Origin: Bacteroidia bacterium
Lineage (GTDB): Bacteria > Bacteroidota > Bacteroidia > SpSt-205
Direction of reading: 5' to 3'
Assembly: GCA_026003235.1 (NCBI GenBank)
Contig: BPGW01000009.1
Location: forward strand, 1-64,000
DNA length: 64,000 bases
Below are positions 29,991-39,842 of this stretch, piece after piece. The first letter of the stretch is position 1; each line of letters begins with the position of its first letter. The translations under genes were made by a program, and so were the position numbers. Below the pieces are notes generated by a model. It had not been told where the DNA came from and ran no database searches. It was given only the letters and a program-made list of their open reading frames with translations.

Positions 29991-30563
29991 ATGCTTCTGG
30001 CGATGTGGATGCAGGTCGCATTGTGGGGCGAGTGGGGTGGTCATACCAGCCAAAACGACCTGGTAGCCCCTTCAGAGCGGTGGCATCGTTTTTATGGATG
30101 GGGGGCTATAGGGGCTCGCTTCCGCCCGACCAAGCGACTGCAGCCCGGCTTAGCCTGGAGAGCCGGCCATTTTATCAGTCAGGACCGAAGCCAGCACCGC
30201 TTTACCCGCACCACTTGGAACGCCATAGAGCTGACCCTCCGCGTGCGAGCTTTCCTCAAAGCCTTCTCGCCGGTAGCCGAACTGACTTTCCTGCGTCTTT
30301 CTGCTCAGCCTCGCACGCAAGAAGGCCAAGTGCCGGCCGGCAGTCCGGCCACCGTGGCCGCCATCGGAACAGGATGGGGCGCTGGCGTGAGCTGGACCCC
30401 CTTGCCTTGGGCAGAGATAAGCCTCCTCTACCTGAGACGACGCCCCCAGACCGCTTACCTTGAAGGTATCAATGGCCCCGCACGAGACCGCCTGGAAGGC
30501 TTTGTCGGACAGGTCGGTTTCATCTTTGGTGCTACCTCGCAAGACCGTTCCCGCTTCCAATGA
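29991..30563 (+). CDS. Predicted outer-membrane beta-barrel protein
   Basis: 190 residues. A short hydrophobic N-terminus (MLLAMWMQVALWGEWGG) is followed by amphipathic strands with alternating aromatic residues (WGAIGARFRPTKRLQPGLAW; AELTFLRLSAQP; GWGAGVSWTPLPWAEISLLY). This is the look of a small outer-membrane barrel or porin-like protein, but no family was recognised. The box TATCTTTG (29977-29984) lies 6 nt before the ATG. The 3' end overlaps sdaAB by 4 nt. Confidence 0.5.
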   Translation: MLLAMWMQVALWGEWGGHTSQNDLVAPSERWHRFYGWGAIGARFRPTKRLQPGLAWRAGHFISQDRSQHRFTRTTWNAIELTLRVRAFLKAFSPVAELTFLRLSAQPRTQEGQVPAGSPATVAAIGTGWGAGVSWTPLPWAEISLLYLRRRPQTAYLEGINGPARDRLEGFVGQVGFIFGATSQDRSRFQ

Positions 30564-31234
30564 GCCAGGAACCCAGTGGCATCTTTGATATGCTGGGGCC
30601 TATTATGATAGGGCCCAGCAGCTCCCATACAGCCGGGGTAGTGCGGATCGGAAGGGTGGTACACGAACTCTTAGGCGGGGCTCCCCAAAAAGCGCATGTG
30701 CGCTTTTACAATTCCTTCGCCATGACCTACCGTGGCCATGGAAGCGACCGAGCTATCTTAGCGGGTCTCATGGGGATGGCCGTAGATGATGAGCGTATCC
30801 GCGAGGCGCTGGATTTGGCCAAGCAAGCAGGGATAGCGTATTCCTTTGAGGCGGTGGTCAGTTCGGCGAAAGCCCACCCCAACACCCTCATAGTGCGGGC
30901 CCAGCGCGGCGACAGAACGGTTGAAGTGCAGGGCATCTCTCGGGGCGGCGGCCTTATCCTCATTGAAGCCATAGACGACCTGCACACCAACTTCACGGGG
31001 CAGCTTCCCACCCTCGTCGTGGAAGCCCGCGACATCCGAGGTGCTGTAGCATTCCTCTCTGCCATCTTAGCCTATGAAGGGGTCAACATCGCTACCCTCA
31101 CCGTGAGCCGCCGAGCCAAAGAAGACCGAGCCCTACAGGTCTATGAGCTGGACGAAGCCCCCCGCAACGCCAGCTTGGAATACATCCAAAGCCTGAGCTG
31201 GATTTACAGAGCCACCCTGCTCCACCCCGTGTAA
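30560..31234 (+). CDS. sdaAB: L-serine dehydratase, iron-sulfur-dependent, beta subunit
   Basis: 224 residues. The N-terminal domain has GIFDMLGPIMIGPSSSHTAG, the beta-subunit hallmark, and the C-terminal ~75 residues form an ACT domain (PTLVVEARDIRGAVAFLSAI). It works with an alpha subunit (SdaAA, carrying the 4Fe-4S cluster) to convert L-serine to pyruvate and ammonia. No alpha-subunit gene lies in this window. Start overlaps the previous stop (ATGA). Confidence 0.9.
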   Translation: MSQEPSGIFDMLGPIMIGPSSSHTAGVVRIGRVVHELLGGAPQKAHVRFYNSFAMTYRGHGSDRAILAGLMGMAVDDERIREALDLAKQAGIAYSFEAVVSSAKAHPNTLIVRAQRGDRTVEVQGISRGGGLILIEAIDDLHTNFTGQLPTLVVEARDIRGAVAFLSAILAYEGVNIATLTVSRRAKEDRALQVYELDEAPRNASLEYIQSLSWIYRATLLHPV

Positions 31235-31450
31235 AACAACCTGACTCCTCACCACGAGAAGCATTTGTATCACCAAACGGAATAGACAACTAAAAATCTC
31301 CGGAACTATATCCTTGCTTTCACTTCGTAAGTTACAACACCTGCGATACTGTGAAACTGCTACTTTTCTTGGGGTCACCTGAAACAGAAGCGGGGGCCCA
31401 TCTTGGCTGTCACAGAAGTATGGAGCAAAAGCCTTAACTTTGCCTGGCTT
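31235..31450 (+). promoter_or_regulatory. Intergenic region with tRNA-His promoter box
   Basis: No gene seen. A TAACTTTG box at 31435-31442 lies 8 nt before tRNA-His. The rest is locally more AT-rich than the surroundings. Confidence 0.5.
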
Positions 31451-31525
31451 GGCGGGTATAGCTCAGGTGGTTAGAGCGTCTGACTGTGGCTCAGAAGGCC
31501 GTCGGTTCGAGTCCGACTACCCGCC
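31451..31525 (+). tRNA. tRNA-His (GTG)
   Basis: Acceptor GCGGGTA/TACCCGC with an extra G at position -1 (31451) opposite C73, the identity element of tRNA-His. The anticodon loop is CTGTGGC (anticodon GTG) and the T loop TTCGAGT. The downstream protein gene begins 2 nt after its 3' end. Confidence 0.95.
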
Positions 31526-31527
31526 CT

Positions 31528-32031
31528 GTGGAAGCCCCCCTCAATAAGGTAGAGGCAGCGGGGCTTCTCACCGTAGACTTAGAGAAGCTCCTGCCTTTGC
31601 CCCCTCTCAAGGCGTTTGATATAGCGGCTTTTCTGGAAGAGGGGCTCTTGCTGCGTGAAAAGCCCTTCCGTCAAGCGCTCCAAGGGCACGACTGGCAGGC
31701 TTATGAGGGCTCTGCCGTCGCTATCTACACCAGCACCGACGCTATCATCCCCCCTTGGGCCTACCTGCTTGTTGGAAAGCACTTGGCTGGGCATGCGGTC
31801 TATTATGCTGTATGCCGCCCCGAGGAGCTGCCCGAACGATACCGCTTAGACCACCTGGAAAAGCTGGATTGGACGGCTTACACCGACAAACGGCTACTAC
31901 TACGAGGATGCGCTTCGGTAAGCCCCGCTGTGTTGACAGCCTTCTTCCGACGGGCTCTGCCTTACGCTCGGCTGATTTTCTACGGTGAGGCCTGCTCCAG
32001 CGTGCCTATCTACAAAAAAACAACCCTATGA
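31528..32031 (+). CDS. DUF2480 family protein
   Basis: About 167 residues from the GTG at 31528. Family hallmarks: FDIAAFLEEGLLLREKPFRQ, STDAIIPPWAYLLVGKHL, LLRGCASVSP and the terminal YGEACSSVPIYKK. DUF2480 is a Bacteroidota-restricted cytoplasmic family of unknown function. The open frame extends back into tRNA-His (to 31486), but the family N-terminus (VEAAGLLTVDLEKLLP) fits the GTG start. It begins 2 nt after the tRNA and probably shares its transcript. The 3' end overlaps the SPFH gene by 4 nt. Confidence 0.85.
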   Translation: MEAPLNKVEAAGLLTVDLEKLLPLPPLKAFDIAAFLEEGLLLREKPFRQALQGHDWQAYEGSAVAIYTSTDAIIPPWAYLLVGKHLAGHAVYYAVCRPEELPERYRLDHLEKLDWTAYTDKRLLLRGCASVSPAVLTAFFRRALPYARLIFYGEACSSVPIYKKTTL

Positions 32032-32828
32032 TACGCTGGGGAATAGGGTTAGGAGGTGCGTCCGCGCTCCTGCTATTTGCCCTCATTTCGTGCGAAACAG
32101 TAGGAGCAGGGGAGTTGGGGGTGATGTTTCGCCCTTTCGGAGGCGGGGTAGAACTCGGACGCACTTATCCCGAAGGCTTTCACTGGGTAGCTCCGTGGAA
32201 TAGCCTCGTGGTGTATGATATGCGCTTGCAGGAAAAAGAAGAAGCTATGGATGTACTGGCCCGCAATGGACTCAGCATCCACATGGATGTCTCAATCCGA
32301 TTTACCCCCATCCCCCCCGAGCTGCCGCTGCTGCACCGAGAAATCGGACCAGACTACATGAACAAGATCGTCTTGCCGCAAATCCGAGCTTCTGCCCGCA
32401 AAGTCATTGGCAAGTACCTTCCTGAAGAACTCTATTCTTCTAAACGGGACCGGATTCAAGAAGAAATCTACCATGAGACGGATTCTATCCTCCGCACTAA
32501 ACATATCCACCTGGATGCGGTGTTGATCCGGTCGGTAAAGCTGCCCTCGAGCATCGCCGAAGCCATTGAACGCAAGCTCCGCCAAGAGCAAGAAGCCATG
32601 GAATACGAGTTTCGCATCGAGAAGGAAAAGAAAGAAGCCGAACGCAAACGTATAGAGGCTCTGGGCATCAAGCAGTTCCAGGACATCGTTAGTGCGGGCC
32701 TCAATCCCTACCTCTTGCGCTGGAAGGGCATCGAGGCCACCCAGGCCCTGGCCGCCTCCCAGAACACCAAAATCGTCATCATCGGCAGTCCCAAAGACGG
32801 CCTGCCTGTCATACTCGGAACGGAGTAA
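32028..32828 (+). CDS. SPFH/prohibitin-family lipoprotein-like membrane protein
   Basis: 266 residues. The hydrophobic N-terminus contains a lipobox-like LLFALISC. An SPFH/Band 7 domain follows (YPEGFHWVAPWNSLVVYDMR … DVSIRFTPIP … IRASARKVIGKYLPEELYSS), then a long charged helix (EQEAMEYEFRIEKEKKEAER). Prohibitin-like proteins form membrane-associated ring assemblies that organise membranes or proteases. The start overlaps the DUF2480 stop (ATGA). Lipidation versus a plain membrane anchor is uncertain. Confidence 0.82.
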   Translation: MIRWGIGLGGASALLLFALISCETVGAGELGVMFRPFGGGVELGRTYPEGFHWVAPWNSLVVYDMRLQEKEEAMDVLARNGLSIHMDVSIRFTPIPPELPLLHREIGPDYMNKIVLPQIRASARKVIGKYLPEELYSSKRDRIQEEIYHETDSILRTKHIHLDAVLIRSVKLPSSIAEAIERKLRQEQEAMEYEFRIEKEKKEAERKRIEALGIKQFQDIVSAGLNPYLLRWKGIEATQALAASQNTKIVIIGSPKDGLPVILGTE

Positions 32829-32834
32829 TTGTTG

Positions 32835-32842
32835 TAACTTTG
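32835..32842 (+). promoter_or_regulatory. -7 box TAACTTTG
   Basis: Lies 4 nt before the ATG at 32847 of the lipoprotein gene. Confidence 0.6.
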
Positions 32843-32846
32843 TGGC

Positions 32847-33407
32847 ATGAGTCAAACTGCCCGACTCCTCAGCGCAGGGCTGGGGGTTTTCCTGCTTGCG
32901 ATAGGATGCAAGCGGGAGAAAAAAGACGCGACAGCCGACACAGGCCATGGCGCTGTAACGACCGTAGAAGTGCTCCTGGTGCAGGGGTCTGATTCGGTAC
33001 GGGGTCGCTATAAAGACCCTGACGGCCCTGGCGGGCGCCCCCCTGCTGTAGATACCTTGCATCCCCGACCCGGCTTGGTGTACACCTACAGGCTGCGCGT
33101 CCTCAACGAAAGCGGTAATCCCATAGAGGACCTCACCGCCGTCATCACCCAGGAGGAAAAAAACACCCATCGGTTTTTCTTGCTACCGCAGCCCGACTCC
33201 TTAGCTCAGATCACCCCAACCGACAGCGATGATTTTGGGCGGCCCGTGGGCGCCCAAGGCACTTGGAAACAAGGCCCCGATACCCTCCCTACAGGCACCG
33301 TTCGCATCGTTCTCAAGCACTACCTAAACCCCAACGACAAAAACTTCGGTTTGGAACGGGGTGGTACTGACTTGGATGTGAGCCTGCCTGTACAAATTCG
33401 TCTATGA
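32847..33407 (+). CDS. Lipoprotein of the Bacteroidota 'periplasmic binding fold' type
   Basis: 186 residues with lipobox LLAIGC. The mature part (TTVEVLLVQGSDSVRGRYKD, PRPGLVYTYRLRVLNESGNP, EEKNTHRFFLLPQPD) resembles a short Bacteroidota lipoprotein family often labelled type 1 periplasmic binding fold superfamily. No ligand can be inferred. It overlaps the Fur-family gene by 4 nt, so a metal-related role is possible but unproven. Confidence 0.6.
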   Translation: MSQTARLLSAGLGVFLLAIGCKREKKDATADTGHGAVTTVEVLLVQGSDSVRGRYKDPDGPGGRPPAVDTLHPRPGLVYTYRLRVLNESGNPIEDLTAVITQEEKNTHRFFLLPQPDSLAQITPTDSDDFGRPVGAQGTWKQGPDTLPTGTVRIVLKHYLNPNDKNFGLERGGTDLDVSLPVQIRL

Positions 33408-33781
33408 AGCGCTCTCTTAGAGAAAAACTGCACACCGAAGGCCTGCGCTGCACGCAGCCCCGCCGGTGCATCGTGGAAGCCCTGGAAAGCGGCCCTAAAA
33501 CCCACGCCGAGCTGTTGAAGCTCACGGGCCTGGACCGGGTGACCGTGTACCGTAACCTCCTTGCCCTCCAGCAAATCGGCCTCATCTACCGCGTCTACCT
33601 CACCACAGGCGAACCCTACTACGTGCTATGCGACACCGAAAACCCCTCGCATGCGCACTTTTTCTGCGAAAGCTGCCATCGGGCAACCTGCCTGCCCGAT
33701 GAAACAGTGCAAGTTCACTTGCCCTGGCCTGGGCGGGTGGAGCGGGTTCTCTTAGTGGGGAAGTGTGCGAAGTGCGCGTAA
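33404..33781 (+). CDS. Fur-family transcriptional regulator
   Basis: 125 residues. The N-terminal winged helix is GLRCTQPRRCIVEALES and LDRVTVYRNLLALQQIGLIY. The metal site is HAHFFCESCHRATCL (HxHFxCxxC), with a C-terminal CAKCA giving the second half of the structural zinc site. Could be Fur, Zur or another member; the metal cannot be decided. Translationally coupled to the upstream lipoprotein. The 3' end overlaps the convergent folC by 30 nt. Confidence 0.85.
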   Translation: MKRSLREKLHTEGLRCTQPRRCIVEALESGPKTHAELLKLTGLDRVTVYRNLLALQQIGLIYRVYLTTGEPYYVLCDTENPSHAHFFCESCHRATCLPDETVQVHLPWPGRVERVLLVGKCAKCA

Positions 33782-35059
33782 AGCCTCGGCGACCACAAAA
33801 ACGCTTCCCGTGATGAGGGCAGGCTGACCGGCCCCTAAGAGGGCATGGAAAGCGGCCTCCACGGAGGGAAACGCTTCACCGTGATAGCCCAAGGGCTCCG
33901 CTATACGCCGCAGCTCGTGTGCAGGTAAAGCCCGGGGTGTGGCCGCCGCTGCAAAGAAGACAGGACCCGGCCATCCCCCCAGCTCTTGTAAAGCTCCCTG
34001 TATGTCCTTCTCTCGGGAAAAGCCCATCAGCAAAGCCGAGAGGGGAACTGGAACCTGCTCTAAAAAGCGTCGGAGAGCCGCAAACCCTGGAGGATTGTGC
34101 GCCACATCAAAAAGAAACCAGGTTTCTCCGACACGCTCCCACTGGCCCCGACCGTAGAGGGGAGCTTGCCTGCCTGCTTCAAGGATGCCTGCCCGAACCG
34201 CTTCATCGGGAATACGCCAGCCTTGATCTCGCAGCACTTCCACCGCTTGGAGGACGGTAGCGAGGTTGACAGCTTGGTAGTCGCCTGTGAGATCCGATAC
34301 CAGCGGCTCTGACTGGCCTTCCACAGAAAAAAGACGATAGAAGGTTTTCTCCCCCGCAAGCCAGCCGGTGGGCCGAATGCCCCTATCAGGCGCGAGATGA
34401 AGGGGGGCCTGGCGAGCCTGAGCCTCTTCTTGGAAGACGGCCAGAGCTTCAGGCGGCTGGGCTGGGCTCACCACCACGGGTCGGCCTTTTTTGATGATGC
34501 CAGCCTTTTCTCTGGCAATATCCCTGAGGGTAGGCCCCAGGATTTCAACATGGTCCCAGCCGATAGGGGTGATGAGAGCCACTTCGGGGACAACCACATT
34601 CGTGGCATCCCAGCGCCCTCCAAGGCCCACTTCTACTACGGCTATGTCTACACCCGCCTCTGCAAAATAAGCCAGGCTCATGCCCACGGTCGCCTCAAAA
34701 AAGGAAAGGTTCAATTCTACAATGGTGTCTTTCCACCGAGTCAGAAAAGCATCTACCCATTCGGTGGGGGGGTCGTGGCCATCCACTCGCATGCGCTCCG
34801 TAAAGCGCCACAGGTGGGGGGAGGTATGCAGCCCGACCCGATAGCCCGCCGCCTGGAGGATAGAAGCCAAGTACGCCGAAACGGACCCTTTGCCATTGGT
34901 GCCGGCCACATGGAGCACAGGGTACCGGCGATGCGGATGGCCCAAGCGCTCATCCCACGCCTCCATATAAGCCAGCGTAGGGTGAAGGGCCTTTCGCCCC
35001 GAACGCTCATAAGCCGTGAGCCGCTCGTAGAGCCAATTCTGCCAGGCTTCCACCGTCAC
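33752..35059 (-). CDS. folC: Folylpolyglutamate/dihydrofolate synthase
   Basis: About 435 residues. The N-terminal WLYERLTAYERSGRKALHPT and the P-loop VLHVAGTNGKGSVSAYLAS are diagnostic; SPHLWRFTERMRVDG and VGLGGRWDATNVV follow. Adds glutamate to folates and/or makes dihydrofolate. The start is the GTG at 35059, 4 nt after a TACTTTTG box (35064-35071); the longer frame to 35218 overlaps the deacetylase gene and is rejected. Confidence 0.9.
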   Translation of the reverse strand: MTVEAWQNWLYERLTAYERSGRKALHPTLAYMEAWDERLGHPHRRYPVLHVAGTNGKGSVSAYLASILQAAGYRVGLHTSPHLWRFTERMRVDGHDPPTEWVDAFLTRWKDTIVELNLSFFEATVGMSLAYFAEAGVDIAVVEVGLGGRWDATNVVVPEVALITPIGWDHVEILGPTLRDIAREKAGIIKKGRPVVVSPAQPPEALAVFQEEAQARQAPLHLAPDRGIRPTGWLAGEKTFYRLFSVEGQSEPLVSDLTGDYQAVNLATVLQAVEVLRDQGWRIPDEAVRAGILEAGRQAPLYGRGQWERVGETWFLFDVAHNPPGFAALRRFLEQVPVPLSALLMGFSREKDIQGALQELGGWPGPVFFAAAATPRALPAHELRRIAEPLGYHGEAFPSVEAAFHALLGAGQPALITGSVFVVAEALRALRTLPH

Positions 35060-35093
35060 AGCGCAAAAGTACAGGGCCGAAAAAAACACCCCC

Positions 35094-36348
35094 TCAAGAA
35101 AGCCTCCCCTCAAAGAGACTGTGAGGAAGCTCGGGGTAGGTGGAATTGTGCCAGATGAAGTGCAGAAGCCCCCCGGTTTTTTCCACCACCTGAAAAAGAC
35201 GGCGCATCTCTGCCTCAAGTCCCACCCTGTCTCCCCTGCGCAAATACACCTGATCCATGAGGGCCGGACCTCTGAGCAGCACCGGCACCTCTCGCTCTAC
35301 ATCTACCCGATAGGCCGGCACCGGCAAGGTAGTACCTAAGAGAAAACCGCTCCTTTCAGGGAAGGCCAGGGTATAGTCCTCACGGAGGCCTGCCTGCTCC
35401 AGCTGGACAAGGAGGTCAGGCCACCGATAGCGTAGGTAATGTTGACGGCTGAAGGTTACAGGCTGGCCCAGGTACTTTTCCAGCAGGGCTTTTTCCTGCT
35501 GGATCAAAGCAGGCACATCCCGGCTCTCGTACGAAGGATGAATACCTACCGCATAGCCCTGTTCGTGCAGACGGCGAATAGCCGCCCGCACCGCAGGATG
35601 GCGAGGCGAGACCAAGCTATCCAAGCGGTGCCGGTGAGAGAGCAGAAAAAAAAACCGGCTATGAGCAGGCGGAAAGGTCGCTGTGATAGCGTCCAGGGTA
35701 TCGTAGGGGTCAGGCAAGCGCCCAAGCCTGACCTGGAGGCGGTAGAAAAGGTCGCGCCTACGCACGCCGCCCAGCCACCAGCGCAGCCCCCCCCCGCCCG
35801 CGAAAGGCATAAAAATGATCTATGTCCCAGCCTATCTCCCAGAGAAAAGGCGGCGGGCGCCACCGAAGCCCCACTTGCTCCAGAAGCTGATAAGTGCGCT
35901 CAAGGAGGAAGGGCTCTCCCCAAAAAGGCGCATGGTAAAAAGGGGCCCGGTGCCAGGCGTATAGACCCCATTGGTCGTAGCCGTAGGGCCAGTCGTAGAG
36001 GGGGTACAGCGTGAGCACATAAAAAGCCATCGCCGGCAGGTCCCACCGGAAATCTCCTTCGCCGGGGAAAAAGCCCCCTTCGTCCCAGGAGGGGAGAACA
36101 AAAGCCGTACCCTCCGCCTCTATAAAGCCCGAGTAAGGAATCGTCAGATCGGCTTCCCCCAGGTCGGAGGTGCCATAAGAGAGCACTCGCCAGCCCGTGG
36201 GCACCGAAAAAGAAGGCCATTCGGCTGCTGGGACGATATGGTAGGGCACTTGGAACCACCGGCCTAAGAGTACCTCCAGCACATACCGCAAACGAGGAGA
36301 AATGGCCGGTACGCGCCAAATCAGCCCTGCCGGCGCCGCCAAAGCCAT
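35094..36348 (-). CDS. Polysaccharide deacetylase-family protein (DUF7033 type); one frameshift
   Basis: Two overlapping frames form one protein of about 417 residues. The N-terminal part (ISPRLRYVLEVLLGRWFQVP … SDLGEADLTIPYSG) matches the Bacteroidota DUF7033 domain, ending at WEIGWDIDHFYAF, a deacetylase-like metal motif. The second frame continues (DTLDAITATFPPAHSRFFFL, VGIHPSYESRD, TFSRQHYLRYRWPDLLVQLE). The break is a run of nine C on the plus strand (35787-35795). Dropping one base gives 1254 nt. Probably acts on a surface or wall polysaccharide. ATG at 36348 overlaps the YfhO stop. Likely operon with yfhO and folC. Confidence 0.75.
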
Positions 36349-38963
36349 AACCCTACCCCCACCCCTGCAAGCACCCAAGCTATCAGGGACCCTATACGAG
36401 AAAGCACAGCGGCCCGCTCAGCTACCTGACTTTCACAGACCAGCTCCACCGTGTGCTCGCCAGCAGGAACCACCAGGGCGCGCAGCACAAAATTCGCTGC
36501 AACGATAGGAACCTCCCGTCCATCCACCCGAGCCTGCCAATCAGGAGGGTAGTAAACCTCACTCAGCACCAGTAGGCGCGGCCGGCTGGCCTGCACCCGG
36601 TAGACCAGCCTTTCCGCGCTGCGATGCAGAAGCTGCACCGTTTCGCTGGAATCAAGAGGAGCCTCCTCAGGCTTTTGCGGCAGGCGGTCCCAATCTCGTT
36701 GAGCTACAAGGGTCACTTGGTGCACAGGATACCGCCCCAAGCTATCCAATGTCTGGTCAAGACGAGGATAAACGCGCACAGCGGGGGATAGCCAAGCCAC
36801 AGGCAAAGGACCCGCGTAGCGGTAGAGGCGCACGCCATCGGAGGTTTGCGCTACGCTGTCGTAGCCAGGAGGAGGCGGCATATCGGGCCGGGCTGTGATG
36901 TACCTCACCGCAAGCATGCGCAGCACTTCCGGGTTTAGGGCCGAGAGGTGCGTTTCAATCAGCTGCTGATAGCGCTTGAGTTTGGCCGGGTGATACCCTC
37001 CTACGCTTTCAAGGTACACAGCGGGCCTTGCATCCGTAAAAGCTTGGGTGTGAAGGGGCAGCACTCGGAAAGGGCGAATCGTATCGGCCAGGATAAACGC
37101 TTCGTAGGGCTCGGTGGGAGGCGGCATGACCACCTCACGCTGGCGAACGTAGGTCTCCCGCCGGGGGAAGTACGCGCTGTTGAGCAGCCATCCATCGGCC
37201 ACCGCGAAAGCGGCCACGAGCGCTCCAGCCAGATCGGGCTTCCACCACCTCTGAAGGGTCCCCCATAGCGCCCCTACCGCCAGCGCTACCCAGAAAAGGC
37301 TCCGTAAAGCCGACTGCCGAGCTATCGCCATGCGGTCTTCCCGCAGCGCTTCAAAGAACCACTCCGGAAGTTGAGCCTGCTGGCGAAGGGAAGCGTCACT
37401 CGGCCCTTCAAAAGAAAAACCCAACCACGGAGCTGCGAGGCCCACCACGCCGATCACCCCCGCCGCAGTAAGGGCCGCCATAAGGAGCTTTTTCTTATCG
37501 GGCTGGGCCAGAAAACGGAGAGCTCCCCGCATGCCCATCCCCACTAAAAGAAAACCCATCGTCACCAGCCAAGTAGAAGGGGCGCGGAACTTATTGTAAA
37601 AGGGAAAGTAATCCAGCGCAAGGTCAGTGAGTTTGTACGATCCCTCTGGGTCGCTATCCAGAAGGCTTACACCCCCCCATCCCCCCAAAAACACCAGAGC
37701 GGCCACAAGAGGCGAGGGAGCCTTAGACTGGAAGTGCCGAGCTATTCGGTAAGCCCCATACGGCAGAAGGAAAAGCAGCGCCGTAGCCCATAAGCTATAC
37801 CCATACGCCCCAAGTGAAAGTTGCAAAATGGCCCAGCTCACATAGATAAGTATCCAGTCCAGCGCCTGGAGGCCATACACCCAGCCCAAGAGCGCAAGAA
37901 AGAACCAGATCGCCCCCACATACAACGATCCCGCCGCAAAAGGTGAACCGCCCCAATAGGTGGGTACCGCCCGCAAGAAGCTCACATCCCCAACGCCGTA
38001 GGTTTGGAAAGCTTCTCGGAGGGCAGAACCACTCCCCAGCCGGCGCACCAGGTCTTCCTGAGAGGTGCCCCCTACAAAGTCCGGAATGAGAAGGGTCCAC
38101 AATTCAGCGCGGCTGGCGGAGTAACTCTGAGCATATTCTCGGTCCAGACCTTCTTTTAGGGAAGGTTCTTTTTGGGCGTCTCGTTCCAGTTCGCTCCCGC
38201 CCCGAATGGAGTATTTTCCGTACTCATAGTAAGGAAGGAGGTTGGCGATCTGGGCAAGGCCTCCAGCTCCTGCCGCAGCCGCCAACAGCCCCAGACTGAC
38301 GAAGTAAGGCTTGAGTTGTCGGGTTTGCCAGGCTTCCCAGGCCCAGGCCAGTTCGTAGGCCGCTATCACGGCCAGGCCATAGTAAGCCATCTGCGGGTGG
38401 TGCCCTCCCACCATCCCAGCCCATCCTATCAGGGCCAGTAGGAGGCCCAAGCCCCATTGTCGGCGATGCAGAGAAGCCATGCCCGCCAGCACATAGGGGA
38501 GCGAAAAAAGCACATTGCTTTTGCCCCAGTGCGTGGCGACGATCATATTGGTGTAGTAACTGGTGAGAATAAACCCAAACGCCCCTGCCAGCGCCCAGGC
38601 CGGAGAGGCCCCTTCTATGCGTAGAAAAATAAAAAAACCAAGGAGGCCCATGAAGAAAATAGAGGATGGGTACACCTTCCCAAAGAGAATTCCTAAGAAG
38701 TTCCAGAGAGGGTGGAAGAAGACCCCCTTAGGTTCGTACGAAATGAGGTAAGAGGGCATTCCACTAAAGAGGTGCGGTGCCCAAAAGGGAGTTCGCCCCG
38801 TCTCTTCCCGAGCTTTGCGGAGGGGATAGACCATGTACTCAAGCTGAATCTGGTCAGAGGCTTTGAAGCGGTACCCCTGGTAGTAAGGGAAAAAGTACGC
38901 TACCGAGAAGGTGGCCATGAGGGCTGCGGGAAGTAGCCAGGTGCGTAGGAAATGAGATAGCAT
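36321..38963 (-). CDS. YfhO-family membrane protein
   Basis: 880 residues from the ATG at 38963, six nt after a TAACTTTG box (38970-38977). Many transmembrane helices (about 12-13). The N-terminal loop contains [20 protein letters not shown], typical of YfhO, and the C-terminal periplasmic domain ends [15 protein letters not shown] before a last helix. YfhO proteins are GT-C-like and implicated in lipid-linked sugar transfer, for example glycosylation of lipoteichoic acid in Gram-positives. The acceptor in Bacteroidota is unknown. Confidence 0.85.
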   Translation of the reverse strand: MLSHFLRTWLLPAALMATFSVAYFFPYYQGYRFKASDQIQLEYMVYPLRKAREETGRTPFWAPHLFSGMPSYLISYEPKGVFFHPLWNFLGILFGKVYPSSIFFMGLLGFFIFLRIEGASPAWALAGAFGFILTSYYTNMIVATHWGKSNVLFSLPYVLAGMASLHRRQWGLGLLLALIGWAGMVGGHHPQMAYYGLAVIAAYELAWAWEAWQTRQLKPYFVSLGLLAAAAGAGGLAQIANLLPYYEYGKYSIRGGSELERDAQKEPSLKEGLDREYAQSYSASRAELWTLLIPDFVGGTSQEDLVRRLGSGSALREAFQTYGVGDVSFLRAVPTYWGGSPFAAGSLYVGAIWFFLALLGWVYGLQALDWILIYVSWAILQLSLGAYGYSLWATALLFLLPYGAYRIARHFQSKAPSPLVAALVFLGGWGGVSLLDSDPEGSYKLTDLALDYFPFYNKFRAPSTWLVTMGFLLVGMGMRGALRFLAQPDKKKLLMAALTAAGVIGVVGLAAPWLGFSFEGPSDASLRQQAQLPEWFFEALREDRMAIARQSALRSLFWVALAVGALWGTLQRWWKPDLAGALVAAFAVADGWLLNSAYFPRRETYVRQREVVMPPPTEPYEAFILADTIRPFRVLPLHTQAFTDARPAVYLESVGGYHPAKLKRYQQLIETHLSALNPEVLRMLAVRYITARPDMPPPPGYDSVAQTSDGVRLYRYAGPLPVAWLSPAVRVYPRLDQTLDSLGRYPVHQVTLVAQRDWDRLPQKPEEAPLDSSETVQLLHRSAERLVYRVQASRPRLLVLSEVYYPPDWQARVDGREVPIVAANFVLRALVVPAGEHTVELVCESQVAERAAVLSRIGSLIAWVLAGVGVGLWLWRRRQG

Positions 38964-38993
38964 CGCCGCCAAAGTTATCCCAAACTTTGCAGG

Positions 38994-39804
38994 GTGGAGC
39001 GGCCGGTTTTGAAAGAGGTAGAGCGGCTGCGGTGGCGCTTACAGCGGCCGGTTTTGAGCCTACTGGCGGGGCCGTACCGTTCGGTTTTCAAGGGTAACGG
39101 GATAGAATTTGCGGATGCACGGCCCTACCAACCCGGAGACGATTGGCGACGCCTGCACTGGAGCCTTTCAGCCCGCAAAAACCAGCCCTACCTACGCTTA
39201 GGCTATGAAGAAAGAGACCTCACCTGCGTGATAGCGATAGACCGCAGCCCCTCTATGTACATCTCCCCGCACAAAGTGCAGCTTTGGCAAAGTGCCGCCA
39301 TCGCCCTGGGGTGGGCCGCCTGGCTCAATGGCGACCGAGTGCAGTGGATCACTTTCACCGACCGGATAGAGGGCTTTTCCGGGCGGCTACGCACCCACCT
39401 TGCGCTGTGGGAGAGTCTGGCTAACCTCCTGGAGCAGCCGGCACAGGGACACCGCTCGCGGCTAAGACCCCTCCTGGCCTGGATGGAAAAAATGCACCAC
39501 AGGCGAACCTTTGTGATCGTCGTGAGCGACCTGTTTCTTCAAGAAGAAGCTCCAGAAACCCTTTTAGCTGCGCTGGCGATGCGGCACTTTGTGCTGGCGG
39601 CCGTTCCACGCAGCTCAGAAGAAAACCTCTCTATTCCCTGGGGCTACCTGCCCCTCAAAGAAGTGGAGACCGGCCGAGCTTGCGACCCTGCGGGGCGACC
39701 TGCGGCCCCCAGCTCCCCACCCCCGATTGCGATACGCCCTGCTCACGCCGGACCGCCCCCTCATCCAGCCTTTGCGCGAAGCCCTCCTGGCCCCCTTGCA
39801 ATAG
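38994..39804 (+). CDS. DUF58 domain protein; one frameshift
   Basis: 269 residues after repair. The N-terminal region contains [20 protein letters not shown], the DUF58 signature, and a vWA-like MIDAS stretch ([13 protein letters not shown]). The frame breaks near a CC pair (39674-39675); the alternative frame (ETG then [20 protein letters not shown]) completes the C-terminus and stops at 39804. The unbroken frame instead runs into acpP, an artefact. DUF58 proteins usually accompany MoxR ATPases in envelope processes; no moxR is adjacent. The GTG start lies 4 nt after AAACTTTG, divergent from yfhO. Confidence 0.8.
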
Positions 39805-39816
39805 CCCAAAACTCCG

Positions 39817-39824
39817 TACCTTTG
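39817..39824 (+). promoter_or_regulatory. -7 box TACCTTTG of acpP
   Basis: Lies 18 nt before the acpP ATG, longer than the usual 4 nt here, so this transcript should have a short leader of about 14 nt. Confidence 0.5.
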
Positions 39825-39842
39825 CGCCCAAACCTCAATCCT

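Noticed and set aside
33752-35218. Longer N-terminus for FolC
   Set aside because: The extension lies inside the deacetylase 3' end; the GTG 4 nt after TACTTTTG gives the normal FolC N-terminus.
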